Source: Haliclystus octoradiatus
Lineage: Eukaryota > Cnidaria > Staurozoa > Stauromedusae > Haliclystidae
Direction: 5' to 3'
Assembly: GCA_916610825.1 (NCBI GenBank)
Contig: OU744451.1
Location: 5,297,345 to 5,361,344, forward strand
Length of the DNA: 64,000 nt
Shown: in pieces, positions 42,499 to 56,800 of the stretch
Layout: every line of letters begins with the position of its first letter
Numbering within the stretch: position 1 is the first letter of the stretch
The notes under the pieces: generated by a model
The model's input: the letters and a program-made list of their open reading frames with translations, nothing else
Database searches by the model: none
Told to the model about the DNA's origin: nothing
Position numbers and translations under genes: made by a program

Positions 42499-45098
42499 CA
42501 ATTGCGTATGTCCGATTAAATAATGTCACTATTACTGATCCTTACCCAATTCCTGATATGAGACATATAGTTCAAAAGCTATCAAGAAGGTCTATTTTTA
42601 GTGCACTGGATTTACGTCATGGATATTGGCACATCCCCATGGCAACACGTGATATAGAGAAAACAGCGTTTACAGTCGGTAATCATCATCTTGAATTTGT
42701 ATGAAAAATTCAGCAAAGACTATGAAACGCAAATTGGATGAAGTTGTAAATAAGGTAATCACAAGGACAGGACGCCAGAATTGTATTAGGTATATTGATG
42801 ATCTATTTATAGCTAGTAACAATGATGAGGAACATTACAATGATTTGAAAAATATGTTAGATGTATTAGGAGAAGAAAATTTATATTTAAATCCACAAAA
42901 ATGTCAATGGCAACAAACACAAATTGAGGCACTATGACATGTTGTTAGTAGTGGGAAGGTATTAATGAAAGAATCGTACACAAATGAAATCGATGAATGT
43001 ATCACATCCCCAAGGCAACACGTGATATAGAGAAAACAGCGTTTACAGTCGGTAATCCCAAGATACACCCAAGAATGTTAAACAATTAAAACAATTTCTG
43101 GGATTTATTGGTTTTTATACCTCCTTTGTTCCACATTATGCTATTATTGCTAAGCCACTTTCAGATAAATTACAGAAGGGCATAGAATGGTGTTGATCAG
43201 ATGAAAATACAAAAGTATTTGAACAGTTAAAATTACATATTAGAAATGCACCAAGTAAGTGTAATGTTGATTTAACTTCTCCTATTGAAATGACAACAGA
43301 TGCAAGTAATGAAGGTTATGGTATTGCACTTGAACAAAATGGTCAACCAATTGAATTTGCATCAGGTAAATGGTCAGCCACACAACAGAAATGGAGTACT
43401 ACAAAAAAGGAGTTAAGAGCTGACGTTGAAGGTGTTAAAAAATTTCGCCATTACTTATTAGGAGCACCATCGGTTATATGGTATACTGATCATGAGGCCC
43501 TAAAAAATATACATCCAGATAATTTTGATGCAACGTTGTACCGATGATGGCAGAAGTTAATACCGTATAATATGGAGATTACACACAAAGCAGGTTCGCA
43601 AATACCTCAGGCTGATGCCTTAAATCGTAAACCAATTAGACGATTAGTCAGTGACGCATGGAAAGTAGCTATAAGTGATGATACTGCCATTCAATGGGCA
43701 TTTAAGAAAGTACAAGGTCTAAATGTTCATACTCCAAAATCTAATGATGAATTAAGATATGCTGCATTAGTTGATAAACTGTGTATAAATGATGCAAATC
43801 TGATGTTTGATGATAAATTGGTTGTTCCTAGTTCTATTCGACAGGAAATTATTGAGAAATGTCATGCTGGACACTGTGGAACAAAACGCACGTCTACAAG
43901 AGTCAAAGAGATGTACTGGTGGCCTGGCTGGCAGAAAGATACAAAAGCATATGTAGAAAATTGTGTACATTGTGCACAAGCCAAAACTTCACACGTGGGC
44001 AATAAAGAAGGTATGTCCACAGTTCCTGTATTTGGATAGCCCTTTGCACAATGGGCTATTGATGTTCTTGGACCATTATCTGAAGCCAACAAAGGGAACA
44101 AATTAATTTTAGTATGTACTGATTTATTTACTAAATGGGTGGAACTGTTTCCAATTCCTAATCAACAAGCAACGACTATTGCGAATTGTTTGATGAATGT
44201 TATTTGTCGATTTTCTATCCCTCATGAATTATTATCGGATCAGGGTACTAATTTTTAGAGTCTACTTATCAAAGAATTATTGAAGGTGTTGAAAGTTACA
44301 CAATTACGTACCACTCCACATCATCCCCAAGGAAATGGGCAATGTGAGAGATTTAATTCCACTATGATGGGTATGGTTAGAGCATTATTATTAGAAAAAC
44401 CAATGGACTGGGATAATTGTTTAGCTGTTGTAGCATATACATATCGTACCACCCAACATGATGTCACTGGTTATTCACCTTTTCAGTTAGTGTATGGTCG
44501 TAACCCCTCTAGTCCTGAGATTGATGATTATGTTGTGTCTAATAATGTTAATGAAAGTTATGCTAGTCGTCAATCAGGTCTCATACAACAAGCTCGAGAA
44601 TGGCGGTCAAAAGCTTTGGAAAATATCAAGCATTCACAGGAAAATCGAGTCTCAAACCCGACATCAACTGGTTATGTGATTAATGATCAGGTGATGCTTA
44701 GAAAAGTTTGGTCTAAAGCTGGTATATCTAGAAAATTATTACCAAAGTACGTTGGCCCTTACCGTGTTGTGGAAGTGCGTCGACCGGATTATGTGATTTC
44801 AATCAATGGTAAACATTGTCAAATTCATGGGTGTAATCTCAAAAGGTTTGTATCAACTGGTGATAATGCTGATGTTGACAATGATTCATATGATCCACTG
44901 ATGATTCTGGAACCACCCTCTGATGTCCAACAGCCTGATGTTGTCCATGGTGATGATGAGCCGATCGCTGAGGCTGAAGCAAACCAAGATGGCGATCCAG
45001 ACGATGAAGACAGTTCAGATGAAGAAGACGATCCCTTAGCCTTTGTTATAGGCGCATCAAGTCGTGGTAGAATATATAAGAAAAGATTATTGGTATAA
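42495..45098 (+). pseudogene. Ty3/Gypsy element Y, RT to integrase, copy 2
   Basis: The most complete Y copy. RT (42,495-42,937) has LDLRHGYWHIPM and YIDD but an 18-bp deletion near 42,697. A 44-bp remnant of the internal duplication seen in unit 1 is at 43,013-43,056. RNase H (43,290-43,547: MTTDASNEGYGIALEQNG) ends in a stop. The zinc-binding domain (43,572-44,039: HAGHCGTKRTST...CVHCAQAK) ends in TAG at 44,037. The integrase core (WAIDVLGPL, LLSDQGTNF) is followed by a further TAG near 44,258. The rest (44,280-45,098) has HHPQGNGQCERFN and the acidic tail. Several stops exclude function; gag and protease are absent. Confidence 0.85.
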
Positions 45099-47613
45099 TA
45101 ACTCTTTCACATATTGAATATTGCTAGTTTAATGATATAGTTCACGATAAATCTATTACGAATAAAATTTGATATTAAATCTTGTAGGTTTAAGAAAAAT
45201 TTTGAGTGGAGGTATGTAAGGATTAGCCTCTCATTCATTATGTAGCCTCTTTTATATGCATATTAAGTAGATAGCGGAGCCTATAAATAGGTCCGCTAAT
45301 TGTGTTAAAGTACTTCAGTATAGGTTTACCCAGTTGAGTGGAAGTCAGTTATTATATAGTTTCAAGTTACGAAATATGCGTGGTTATTGAGTTATAATAT
45401 CCATAGATCCTAATACTTGGAGGGCTGTATCTAAATAAATATTCAATATATTTTAACCTAGTCATTCTAGCTCACTTCGAACATTCTGAGAGCTATATCT
45501 AATGATATCTAGTTAGTTAACTTTGTTTACATCCACTCAAGCTATCACGTTCATTATAATCACGCCGTTAAAGACAACCTTTCATACATCCACTGCCGCG
45601 CTAAGTATCACGTTTAAAATCTTAACTCAGTTAGAATTGTACGCTTCTCATTATCCACACAATTTATTACGTTTAATAAAATTAACGCCATTAAAATACG
45701 ACTTTTCATTAATATGCAACATTTTTTAAACCACCCAACACGCCATCCCATACGTTTATTTTCACCACGCCATTAAAATACAACTTTCCTTAATTCCACG
45801 CAACTCGTGGAATGCGGAAAATTTTTATTTATAATCTAAGCAAACGACTTTCGGATAACAATAGGAAGTTTACATAGTGTTATAAATCACTAAAGCGTGA
45901 AATGCATACCAAGCATTCCTTTACTAGCATGGAAATAGCCACTCCGTTCCTAATATGAATTTTCGTTTATAGCATTCGTAGCTAGATTCGTAGCATGACT
46001 TTCCGTTTGATATTGTTCCTTCTTGGATCAGTGTACAAGACGCGTGGTGACGAAATTTAAAATTTCAGGGATTTTTGTGCTAAGTAAATAATAGTTGTTT
46101 AACTCGTTTTTGACAAAATATAATTATAACTATATTCACAGAAATTAACAGTAACAATAGTTGTCTAAACCTATAATAATTAGTTAAAAATATTTGAAAT
46201 TGTAGCGTTACTTTGTATTCATTTTGATTTTATTAATCTATTATTTCACAGTATTTATATTACGCGCTTGCTAACGTGCGATTGAACGCAAGTTCTGAAT
46301 TTGCGTTAAAGCCCAATTTGCGTTCAAACGAATATTCGTTTATACGAATATTCGTTCAACTTCACACGCGTCCATTAATCTACCAATCACATATAGACTT
46401 ATGAACACCTATTTTCATATCACGTGACCTGTCAATCATAGATAATATATAAGCTAATGTCCCAATTCATCTATCGGTAGTTTTAACAGTAGTTATCATT
46501 AATTATCTTATTAAATCACATATTCTCATCATTATATTTGTCCTTATTGAATCGTTATAGTTATGTCGTAACGAACGCAAAATTAAATTCTATACACTTC
46601 GTTACAGAAACACCCCTAATTTCAATGGTAGATATTCTTGTGTTTGTTGTTTTTGAATCTGCTGAAATATTGTTCAGAACAAAATTGAAATCAATCAATC
46701 ACACCAAAGAATCAGCTAATTGCTCGAATTTAAGTGAAGTTGGACTTTCTTGCCAGATTATAAAACGCGAACATGAAAACTTGTCTCTTGATGCATTTTT
46801 TTTTATCTCCATTGCGATTTTTAATCATTAGAACTTTTCATGCTATTTTAACTGTTGGAGCAGTAGAAACAGGTTGGGTTTCTTACAGGAAAACAAATTA
46901 TAAATCGTCCACGTGTATGAAAACTGATTGCTATAGCTGTTATTTTCAAGCTTTTGACAATAGAAAACATATCGTGTTACCATGGATATCGGTTTTTGCA
47001 TGGAACGTATCAACGAAATTTATTTGTACGATATTGTTATCACTCAACGATAAAATCGCAAATATGACACTATATCAATTTGTCTCTTGATGCATATTTT
47101 TTATCTCCATGACGATTTTCAATCATTAGGGTATATCAACATATCAAGCTTTGTTGGAACAGTCGAAACAGATTGGGTTTCTTACAGGATAATAAATTAT
47201 AAATCGTCCACATGTTTGAAAACTGGTTGCTATAGCTGTTATTTTCTGAATGCAGCTGAATTATATATCATCCACATCTATGAAAACTAGCTGGTTGCTC
47301 TATAGTGCTTTCTCACATCGGCCATGTTGCTGTTGGATAATAATAAATCAAGTTTTTACGGTCTTTTTAAAAACGCCACAAGGGTTATCAAATTTTCTTT
47401 AAATAACCCTAGAGCTGAATTATAAATTGTTCACAAATATGAAACCTGTTAAACTTTTGACAATAGAAACACATTGTGGTATCCATGGATATCGGTTTTT
47501 GCATTGAACGTAACAATGAAATTTATTTGTACGATATAGTTGTCATTCAACGATTAAGACAGAATACATCGACTGAGAAGGTGCTCAATTCGTTTAACTC
47601 AAATATCCTAAAA
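45099..47613. other. Y LTR start, spacer and upstream repeats of unit 3
   Basis: Equivalent to 435-2,949. Polypurine tract then LTR start TGTAAGGATTAGCC at 45,215; palindrome cluster about 46,282-46,355; direct-repeat blocks about 46,781-47,564. No host gene is seen. Confidence 0.6.
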
Positions 47614-48743
47614 ATGAAGCCACCTTTATTTTTAATTTTTATTCTTACATGTTTGTTTTTTATTAATTTCCTTATCAAAAATGGAGAAACAGCATGTGGA
47701 TCATTAAATAACGACAATAACCTTCAGACTACCGGCGAATTCACTGATACAACTGCAGGAAATATTTTTATCGCTCAACCATCTTTGACCTACTCCAACA
47801 CAACATTATCAAGGTGTACCATGATATTTGTAGCAAATGTTGGAATGTTATCAATGAATGTTATTGGTGAAAGTCCCTCAAATGTGACATGTCAGATCTT
47901 TCAACAGAAGGCATGCACAAATAACATGCTCCAAATCAACAGTTGTTCAACTTATCATGAAAAAACTAGTAAGTATATAATATATATACAAATCAAATTG
48001 TTTTATGCTCAATTTCTCAATTTGTAGCTTATATAGGTTGTCTAGGCAATAGTTAATATAGCCAGTCTTGCAAAATGAATAATAAGAAGAAAGAAAAATC
48101 ATGGAGAGGTATAAAACAATTAAAAAAGTCATATAGTGTACCTGAACAGTCGGAACTTAATTCGGGAAAAGCGTATTGATATCACACCATATAAGTATAA
48201 CACAGCATCATGATTGTGACATGAATAAACCCGACGTTAGTTGAACTGTTGACAATGACGCGAACTGCAAATTATAGATAATCAAATATGCTGTCTTGAT
48301 AACTTCATTAATCAAATATTCTTTTAATAGATCGTTATTTGATTGGTGTCATGGTTGTTGGTTCGAGAGATGACATGCCTGCAAATTTCGTTTTCCAACA
48401 GCCTTCTGGAATGTACAGAGTAAGGCTCGATCATGTCAGTGGAGGATTAGTATGTATGGTTAACATTTTATCACCTTTTGGATGTTTCTGGAATGGTGGA
48501 GGTCGTGCAAATTCAATTTTACTAACAGAAGGTCATCGTGGAGTGATTATTATTAATTATTTCAAGTTCTCAGAGTTTGAGGGCATCGATGGATTGACAA
48601 CATCGTTTGTTGCTACTTGTGAATGCTTTCATTTGATTCAAGGTGCAAACTATTCATTCTGGTATAGACCAGACTATCACGATCATTTTGAGTCAGACAA
48701 TTCCGGTCAAACTTCATTTCGTATGTTGGTTGAACTTTGCTAG
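47614..48743 (+). CDS. Secreted cysteine-containing protein, copy 3 (two exons)
   Basis: Exon 1 47,614-47,968, intron 47,969-48,330, exon 2 48,331-48,743. I see no difference in predicted protein from copy 1; the intron is two bases longer (TATATAGG for TATAGG near 48,031). The full upstream region is present, unlike copy 2. Product features are as in copy 1: signal peptide, about ten cysteines, three sequons, no recognised domain. Confidence 0.65.
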
Positions 48744-49324
48744 AATTAAGAATAACTCATTAATCTTAAGAACACGAGATAGCAAGAAGATCTCATTAAC
48801 TCTATCACTGCTGAAGCTATAATATAACTATTTATTTGGGGTTTATTAAGTCACGTTATCTAAGCAATTTTTATAATCTATTTATTGACATTATTATAAT
48901 TTATTATAAATTTACAGACAGGAAGATTTATTACTACACAATATACAATTGACTATACACCATAAGCTATACACAATTACTTGAAATAACTACAGACAGG
49001 AAGACTTTAATACAATCGTTTATAACACAATAAGCTTATTACAGTATATTGAAAATGAAATACGGAAACTCAATGGGACTAACGGGAAAATAATGAATAC
49101 GTTATTTACTAACTTAAGGAATACGATAATAATAAAATAACAACCGCTCATGTAGTAGGGCACTGCATCGACGACGATAAAACATTTTCCGATGACGATG
49201 CGGTAAATCTTTTTGACCCGATCCCCGCTTCATGGTCCAGTAGGTTATAAGTGGAAGCATGCTTTCCTTAATTTACTTGTCAGTTTTAGCAAATAAAATA
49301 CAATACATAAAATACATACAATAC

Positions 49325-49583
49325 AATATTAAACGTGCCAATGTATTGCTAAGCGACGATAAATTGAATATTAAATTAACAGATTTTGGAATATTGAGAC
49401 GATTAAAACATTCTTGTACGAAGGCTACCTCACATTTGTCCAAAGGAACTGTACCTTGGATGGCACCAGAACAAATATTCCCTCATTCAGCAGGTGAATG
49501 TTATTGGTTCAAAGCAGATGTATGGAGTTTTGGTTGCACTGTTTCTGAAATGCTAACTGAAAATGTACATTGGCACGAACTTT
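49325..49583 (+). pseudogene. Orphan kinase C-lobe fragment, copy 3
   Basis: Identical by eye to the fragment at 4,659-4,917: NIKRANVLL through DFG and WMAPE to HWHEL, with no N-lobe and no C-terminal end. Preceded by the 263-bp segment ending GATCCCCGCTTCAT. Confidence 0.75.
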
Positions 49584-49709
49584 ACCAGTGCTTTTATATT
49601 AAGATCTTAATTTATTTTCTTTTTGACTTTTGTTTTTAAACAGGTGGAACATTGATAACAGCTGTAAATATGTTTTTACGTAGCTGATCTATTTAACCTG
49701 TATAAAAAT

Positions 49710-49758
<49 letters not shown>

Positions 49759-49848
49759 AGTTGTTCAACTTTATGAGTTAAAAGATTTTATGTGGATCTG
49801 ACTAAAGTCATAATTGGAAGAAGGTCCTGGAGTCCATCCTAAATTTCT

Positions 49849-51465
49849 ATGAAGCGGGGATCATGTTAGGTGTCTCTCGTCTCTTGCGTTTTTTACTTAA
49901 CTTTTCTCTCAGTTGTGGCCTCTTGTTGGTCAGACTGCGTCAAGTGCTATTTTCTGTCATTTTTGATCCAAAATATCGCGCGAAAGCTTGAGAACATTAA
50001 TATCGCTGTTGACAGGGATTGTTATTCATTCAAAGCTTGAATTAATTTGTATATCGGTTAATCAGATATCTTTACTATTCTTTGGTATTATGGATGTGCC
50101 TTGCTGTTTACTTCAAGAATTGTTTAGGCTATTTTGTTGTACATTGAGATGAATTATCATTTACCGTTATTTATGTAAAAGCTTTAAACATTCTATACCG
50201 TAACCGTGTGTGTGTGTGTGTATTTTATTTTAATTCGTAAGCCAACATGGGCAGTATTGCTCGTTTACATTGGGACTAATAAGATATAATTAACTAAATC
50301 TACTATGTAATAACAGTAAGAAGTTAATAACAGTAACTAGGAAAGATATTTAAAAACAAATGGAGTAGTAAGCAGCGTTTTGTCAGCGTGCTGCTTTGAC
50401 CCAGTCGAGGCTTTAAATGAATTTGGTTATACTTCGACTAAAGAATTTGTAATTATTCAAATTTTTCAATTTGTTGGGAGAAATGTTCAAAGAGATGTAT
50501 ATAGCAATCAATCAGTTCATTTTTTTTAAAAATTATTTAAGGGATAATCATTGTGGGTTTTAACTAGCTCTAATGTCCTGCGTTCAGCATCAGACTAGAA
50601 GACCTCGCATAATTGAATACTTTCTTTTCCAACATTCATGCATTTGCAAAGATTAGTACTGTACTAATGTTTGGTATCACCCTGTTAGTTTTAATGATTT
50701 ATTATCGTAATGTTTATTGTTTTCGTTTGTATTTGTGTTTCGCACGTCGCTGGGACGTCGCTCTTGGTCTATCTTCCTACTAAAACATTTGTGTGTGTGT
50801 AATCAATTTGACGATTTGTGAAATAAATAGCTCAAGGTTCATCCATTATAACACCAAAGAATACGGAATATATCTAATATACAGATATACAAATTATTTT
50901 AAACTTCAAGTGAATAACAATTACTTCTTGGGGGGTAACTCCAGCTCTCCAGGGAAAGGCGGGTGCCACTTTCGAAAAAGGTGAAGTACCCAAAAAGTTC
51001 CAAAAATTCTGTTGATACTACCCAAAAAATTCGAAAAATAGAAAGTTCAAAAGGTTCCAGCAGATTGATTGATTTTAAGAAAATACACCAAATGTTGGAA
51101 AAAAGTTTCAAAAATTCTTGAAAAAGTCAAAAATAGGATAACCAAAAGTCAAAAATAGGATAACCAAAAGTTCTAAAATTCGAAATCTCATACGCAAAAA
51201 GTTTTTCTCTGCCGGAATATGGAGCTAAAAAAGTGGCATGTCCCCGTACAGCCGTCATATGGGAGTTGCCCTCCGGGAATCACTGTGACCCTGTCAACAA
51301 GCACGATACTCATTGCAATGTTACAATCAAACTTTAGCGCGATATATTGGAACAAATATGACAGAAAATAGCACGTGATGTATTCTGACCAATCAGTAGC
51401 CACGAAGAGCACAAAAGACCGACCAAATGACCAACGGAATTACTTTTGGCATGATCCCCTTCATT
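49849..51465. mobile_element. Candidate inverted-repeat element, copy 3
   Basis: Equivalent of 5,183-6,826; the right arm ends CATGATCCCCTTCA as in unit 2, so the unit 1 form (CATGATCCATTTCA) is derived. No coding capacity. Confidence 0.45.
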
Positions 51466-52828
51466 GTATGCAATCGAATGAGTCGAACGGACGGTAGCCT
51501 GCTGGCAGACTCACTGTTTATCAAATTTACATTTTGACAGTGAGCCTGCGATCAGGCTAAACAGACGGATGGTGAGAAATTTTAATAGTTTTAATAATTT
51601 TAATAGTTTTAATAATTTTAATAATTTTAATAATTTTAATAGTTAATTTTTAATTTTAATTGTAATGAGATTTTCATGTTTGGATTATGGCTGGAATACT
51701 ATCCGCAGGCGCAATAGTCAGAATACTTTCCGGTTGCAATTCTGAGAATTTTATCCATGTTGATTTGAAATAGTCGATTGTTTTAAATCGAAAATACCAA
51801 GAATTTATAAACAACAAGGATATCAGAAACCTTCAGTGCAAATGCTATATACAAAAACTATATATAATTCATTCAAAAGATTGTTTTGATTTAATTGCCA
51901 GCTGAACTTTTCACGTTTGATAACATGAGGATGTAAAGAGTTTTTAATAATATCAAAGTCAGGTTCAATTTACCTATTTTTAGAAAAAATTTCATGGTTG
52001 GCTGGCCTCTGGCAGCGTTCGACGTTTGAATACGACAAATTCAAACTAACAAAGTCAACAAAATTGGATCGTTTACTCGGACCTTGTATATCGTTATCAA
52101 GATATTTTAAAATGGGTATTTATGTACATTACATATTGATTGCAGGTTTGAAGCAAAGAAAAGAAAACAACGTACATATTTGTTGTAGCGGACAAGTACT
52201 TGTTTCTGGCCAACATCCTTCGATCAGTAGGTATACTGCTCATTGAACAAGGAACTGACTTGGTTGGATGCTTAGTATATTATGTTGTGGATCCAACAAC
52301 GGATAACGAGAACATTGTTGACAATTTAAATATAAGTAATTTAAGTAAGTTAACAAGAATTGGACGGAAGTCGTCGCCACCCAAGCGATTTGGTTTCACT
52401 GTATAGTTTCTTAGAATCATTTAGAGTTTCTTGGAATTATGTAACTTCCTAACGGATGTGCTCGTATAGCATAGTTTTGTTGACTTTTGTGTTAAAGATA
52501 TTTAGAAATGTAGTCGTTTAAGATTCAAATGGTCTTGAATTATTATTGATTATGATGATTGGATTTATGTGAAATGAATGACTCCATGCATGGTGTTTTT
52601 GGATTTAGGAGCGTAGCTCACAATATTATTTGAATCCCTGGCTATACTGATGTATATTATTGATGTTATTTTGCTTATTTGGAAAGCCCTCTTGGTGGAT
52701 TTAGATTGATGTACAATCGTACGTACTGCAGATTGTGATTGATGTTCTGATTGAACAACACAATACTGACGTTGAACATTGTACAATAGCATTTAGCTTG
52801 AATTGATTTATTGAAATAATTTGCTAAT

Positions 52829-53830
52829 ATGCCACCCATAATCGAAAGAAATTTGAAACAACTGAAATTAGAAGAGTTGAAAGCAGCATGTATTGAACTT
52901 GGTTTATCTGATGCTGGTACAAGGGCAGAACTAATTAAGCGTATAGAAGAAGCTCAACCTTCTGATGAAAGTGACAATGATGATGCAATTGATGAAACTG
53001 ATGCAATTAATGCCAGTAATAGCGTAGCTACAAATCCTGAAACGTCATCGATGATGCAAATGATGATGCAAATGATGCAGCAACAGCAGCAAGAAAATGC
53101 AAAACGTGAAGATAGATTGCAGCAAGAAAGTGCTAGATTGCAGCAAGAAAATGCAATACGTCAAGAGAGACTGTTAAAAGCTATTAGTGAACTTTCACCT
53201 GGTAATGCGTTATCTGAGAGACAAAGATCATCTAGCCCTCTCAGCCTAGACAGTACTGTCGGAGAAGATCCCAAATTAATCGTCGACCGTTTCAATTGGC
53301 TCTTTGATGATCTGAAGAAGAAAATAGAAAGAGTCAGCTTTGGATTAAAAGGCAAAGGGAACCACGTGGCATTAAAAGAAGGGATTAAGTCGTTGGAACG
53401 ATCCGAAGAAAAGATAAATGGTTTAATTGGCGATAAACGAATATATTTGGATGCCACTGAGATAAAACGTATCATTGATCAACACGCTAACTTAAGTGAA
53501 ATTGTGTTTGAACATAGAAAAGAAGTGTCAAAAATATGTCAAGAAGAAGAAGAAGAGAAGAGAGCAGGTGGCCTACCAAATGGTATTCTACCCCCTGAAT
53601 TCCACGGAGACATTAATCATTTCCCTTGTTGGTGGGAATCATTTGATGCGGTGGTGCATAGTAACCCAAAGGTGTCCCCTTCTTACAAGTATCGGTATCT
53701 TAGACAATCATTGAAGGGTACGGCTTCTAGATGTCTAGATGGATTTTCTTCTTTAGTTGAAACGTACAATGCTGCATCGGAACATGTAAAACACGTTATG
53801 GACAGCCTAGGCAGATTGTCAGGTCTATAG
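52829..53830 (+). CDS. gag: BEL/Pao Gag N-terminal and central region, copy 2
   Basis: 333 residues, differing from copy 1 at two visible codons (Arg to Ile near 53,156; Tyr to Cys at about 53,628 in the FPYWWESF motif). SAP-like N-terminus, Gln/Met coiled coil and DUF1759-type domain are as in copy 1, with the same premature TAG. Confidence 0.85.
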   Translation: MPPIIERNLKQLKLEELKAACIELGLSDAGTRAELIKRIEEAQPSDESDNDDAIDETDAINASNSVATNPETSSMMQMMMQMMQQQQQENAKREDRLQQESARLQQENAIRQERLLKAISELSPGNALSERQRSSSPLSLDSTVGEDPKLIVDRFNWLFDDLKKKIERVSFGLKGKGNHVALKEGIKSLERSEEKINGLIGDKRIYLDATEIKRIIDQHANLSEIVFEHRKEVSKICQEEEEEKRAGGLPNGILPPEFHGDINHFPCWWESFDAVVHSNPKVSPSYKYRYLRQSLKGTASRCLDGFSSLVETYNAASEHVKHVMDSLGRLSGL

Positions 53831-56800
53831 TGAAGTCCATTATTGATGTACAACAATTATCAATTAGCTCGGATTCCAAGCAATTGAGGACGAACTTTGA
53901 TTTAATTTCAGGGAAAATGCATTTATTAGAATCATACGCAGATAAGATTGACAACCCTTTACATGCATTAATAATTCCCATACTGGAATCAAAGCTGCCA
54001 GCTGATTTGAAGACAGAATGGGAAAAGGAAATAATCACAAAGTATGAAGATAAAGAATTCCCAACTTGGAAAAGATTTTGTGATTGGTTTTCAAGAGAGG
54101 TACGTTCAAGATAAACGGTTGACTGGAACCAAGAGAAAGCTGTAAAAAGAGTTATTAGACAACCACCTGACGATCAAAAAGATGCAAAGGTATTTTCTGC
54201 TCAAGCACTTACAACGGAAACAAGTCGAAATAGAGGAGGTGCAAGATCAAAATGTATTTATTGTGAGATGACTAATCATGATTTGGAAAATTGTTTTCTA
54301 TTTGCAAAATTAGATATAAAGGACAAGTGGTATTTTACTAAAGCAAAAGGATTGTGCTACTTATGTTTAGCTCCTCATCATAGATGGATGGAATGTACTA
54401 GAAAGACAAAATGCACAACAAATGATTGTGGTAAATCTCATCATGAATTGCTACATTTTGATAGTCGACCTGTAGAGTCGGAACGTGTTATCCAAGCAAA
54501 TACTTCTAAAAGTCGTTGTTTATCTACTAAAGGAAGAACTGTATTTACGTCAAAGATTATGCCATCTGCAGTTGCATTAATGACCAATGGAGGAAAATCA
54601 TCTAAAGTTAGAGTAGCATTTGATTCAATGTGTAAAGAGACATTTGTTACAGAAAAAGCAGCTAGGAGAATCGAATTAGATATATGCAAAACAGAGTTAA
54701 TTAAAATTACAGGATTTGATGAGAGAGTGTCTCATTTAAAAACTGGTCGTGTTGACTTTGGGCTTTCTCCTGTGAATAATTCTAGTATAAAAGTTCATAT
54801 CAATGCTATTGTTAAACCTGGAAAAATTTGTGCTCCTCTAGATACTGTTGAGATTGATTTGGAACGTTGTACTCACTTAATGAATATCTGTATTGCAGAT
54901 GAATTGCCCCATAACGAATGTGAAGTGGATGTTTTAATTGGTATCGATTTCTTTTTGCAATTAGTATGTGGGGAAATAATACGCCATCCAACTGATGATT
55001 CTCTACCTTGAGCATTGCGAACTATATTTGGTTACGTATTAATTGGCTCAAATCCCTTTGTTGGGAAGAAATCAAAATCATCGTGTTTATTTGTAGATTG
55101 TAAACCGCATACCAAACTAGAGAAAGAGGTGGAAAATTTTTGGAATCTCGAAGCAATAGGAATTAAGGACACTAATAAACAGTATACTTTAGACGAACGA
55201 ACAGCTGTTTCAATATTTGAGAAATCTATTCGTTACGACAATAGTCATTATTCTGTATCGTTACCATTTCGAGATGATGGACATATACCATGTAATAATT
55301 ATCAAAATGCAAGGAAACAACTATTGTCAATTGAAAGGCGTCTGGAGAAAGATAAAGAAAAAAAGGAAGCGTATCGAAATTGTATGAACGATTATGATCG
55401 ATTGGGATTTGCTCGTCCAGTGACTTCAGAAGAGAAGGAGAGGTTTGACAAAGGATCTCAATATTTCGTACCACATCATCCGGTTGAGAAACTTGATAGT
55501 TTGACAACTAAAACTAGAGTAGTTTTCAATGCAAGTGCAAAAGATATCAATGGCATTTCTTTGAATGATTGTTTGTTATCTGGTCCAGTATTACAGCCAG
55601 ATTAGATAGAAGTGCTTTTAAGATTTCGATTTCATGAGATTGCATTAATGGGAGATATTAAGAAGATGTTCTGCCAGACATCGATAAACCCTGAACATTA
55701 TCAATTTCAGCAATATCTTTGGCAAGATTGTGATCTCACCCGTGATCCTATTCGTTACGTAATGACAAGCTTGACGTTTGGAGTAAAACCTTCACCATAC
55801 TTAGCAATTAGCTCTTTACTTCACCATGCTGCAAAAGATGAGATCAAAGAATGCTTCCCACTGGCAAGTGTAGCAGCTACTCAAGATATTTATGTGGATG
55901 ATTATTGTGGAGGAGGTAAATCTGTAGAACAAGTTACCAAATTACTATTTGAACTCATTGACATGTGCGATCTTGGTGGTTGGGAAATGACAAAGTTTAT
56001 ATCAAATTCCAAACAAATTATGGAAGCTATTCCGGTAGAGAAACGATTAACAAGCTTGATGGTTGATTTTGATTATAATGTAGATGACACTACGAAAGCA
56101 CTTGGTATTGGATGGGATGTTCAGGAAGATCATTTTTTTATTTCGTTTAAATCCATTCATTACGAATGTAACCATTAATGTTACAAAACGAACAATCTTA
56201 AAGAAGGTATGTCAGATTGTTGATGTATTTAGATTTTTTGCACCATTTATAATTCGTGCAAAAAGTATGGTTCAGTCATTATGGAAAATGGAATCTCCTT
56301 GGGATGAATCACTGGATGGAGAGATTGTGGATACGTTTCATCAATGGGAGGAGGAACTGCTTAGTTTGAATGATATTCGCATACCTAGATTTGTTATATG
56401 TGATGAAAAATACAAATCAATAGAGCTACATGCATTCGCGGATGCTTCGGAAAAGGCATATGGGGCTACAATTTATATACGCAGTGAAGATTTGAATGGA
56501 CATTGAAACAGAAATCGTTACCTCGTTTGGAGCTGCTTGCAGTACACTGTGCTGCAGATTTAGTTAATTATGTTTGTGATGCATTGATCATTGTATTTAC
56601 GTCTATTGAACTTTGGTCGGATTCTGAAATTGCATTAAATTGGTTGAAAAAGCCAAGTACACATTGGAAAACATTTGTGGCTAACCGTGTACAAGAAGTC
56701 CATGATTTAGTTGGTAACAAGCATTGGCATCATGTGAAGAGTTGCGACAACCCTGCTGATTTTCTATCGCGTGGCATGGAAGTATCAAGCTTAAAGAATA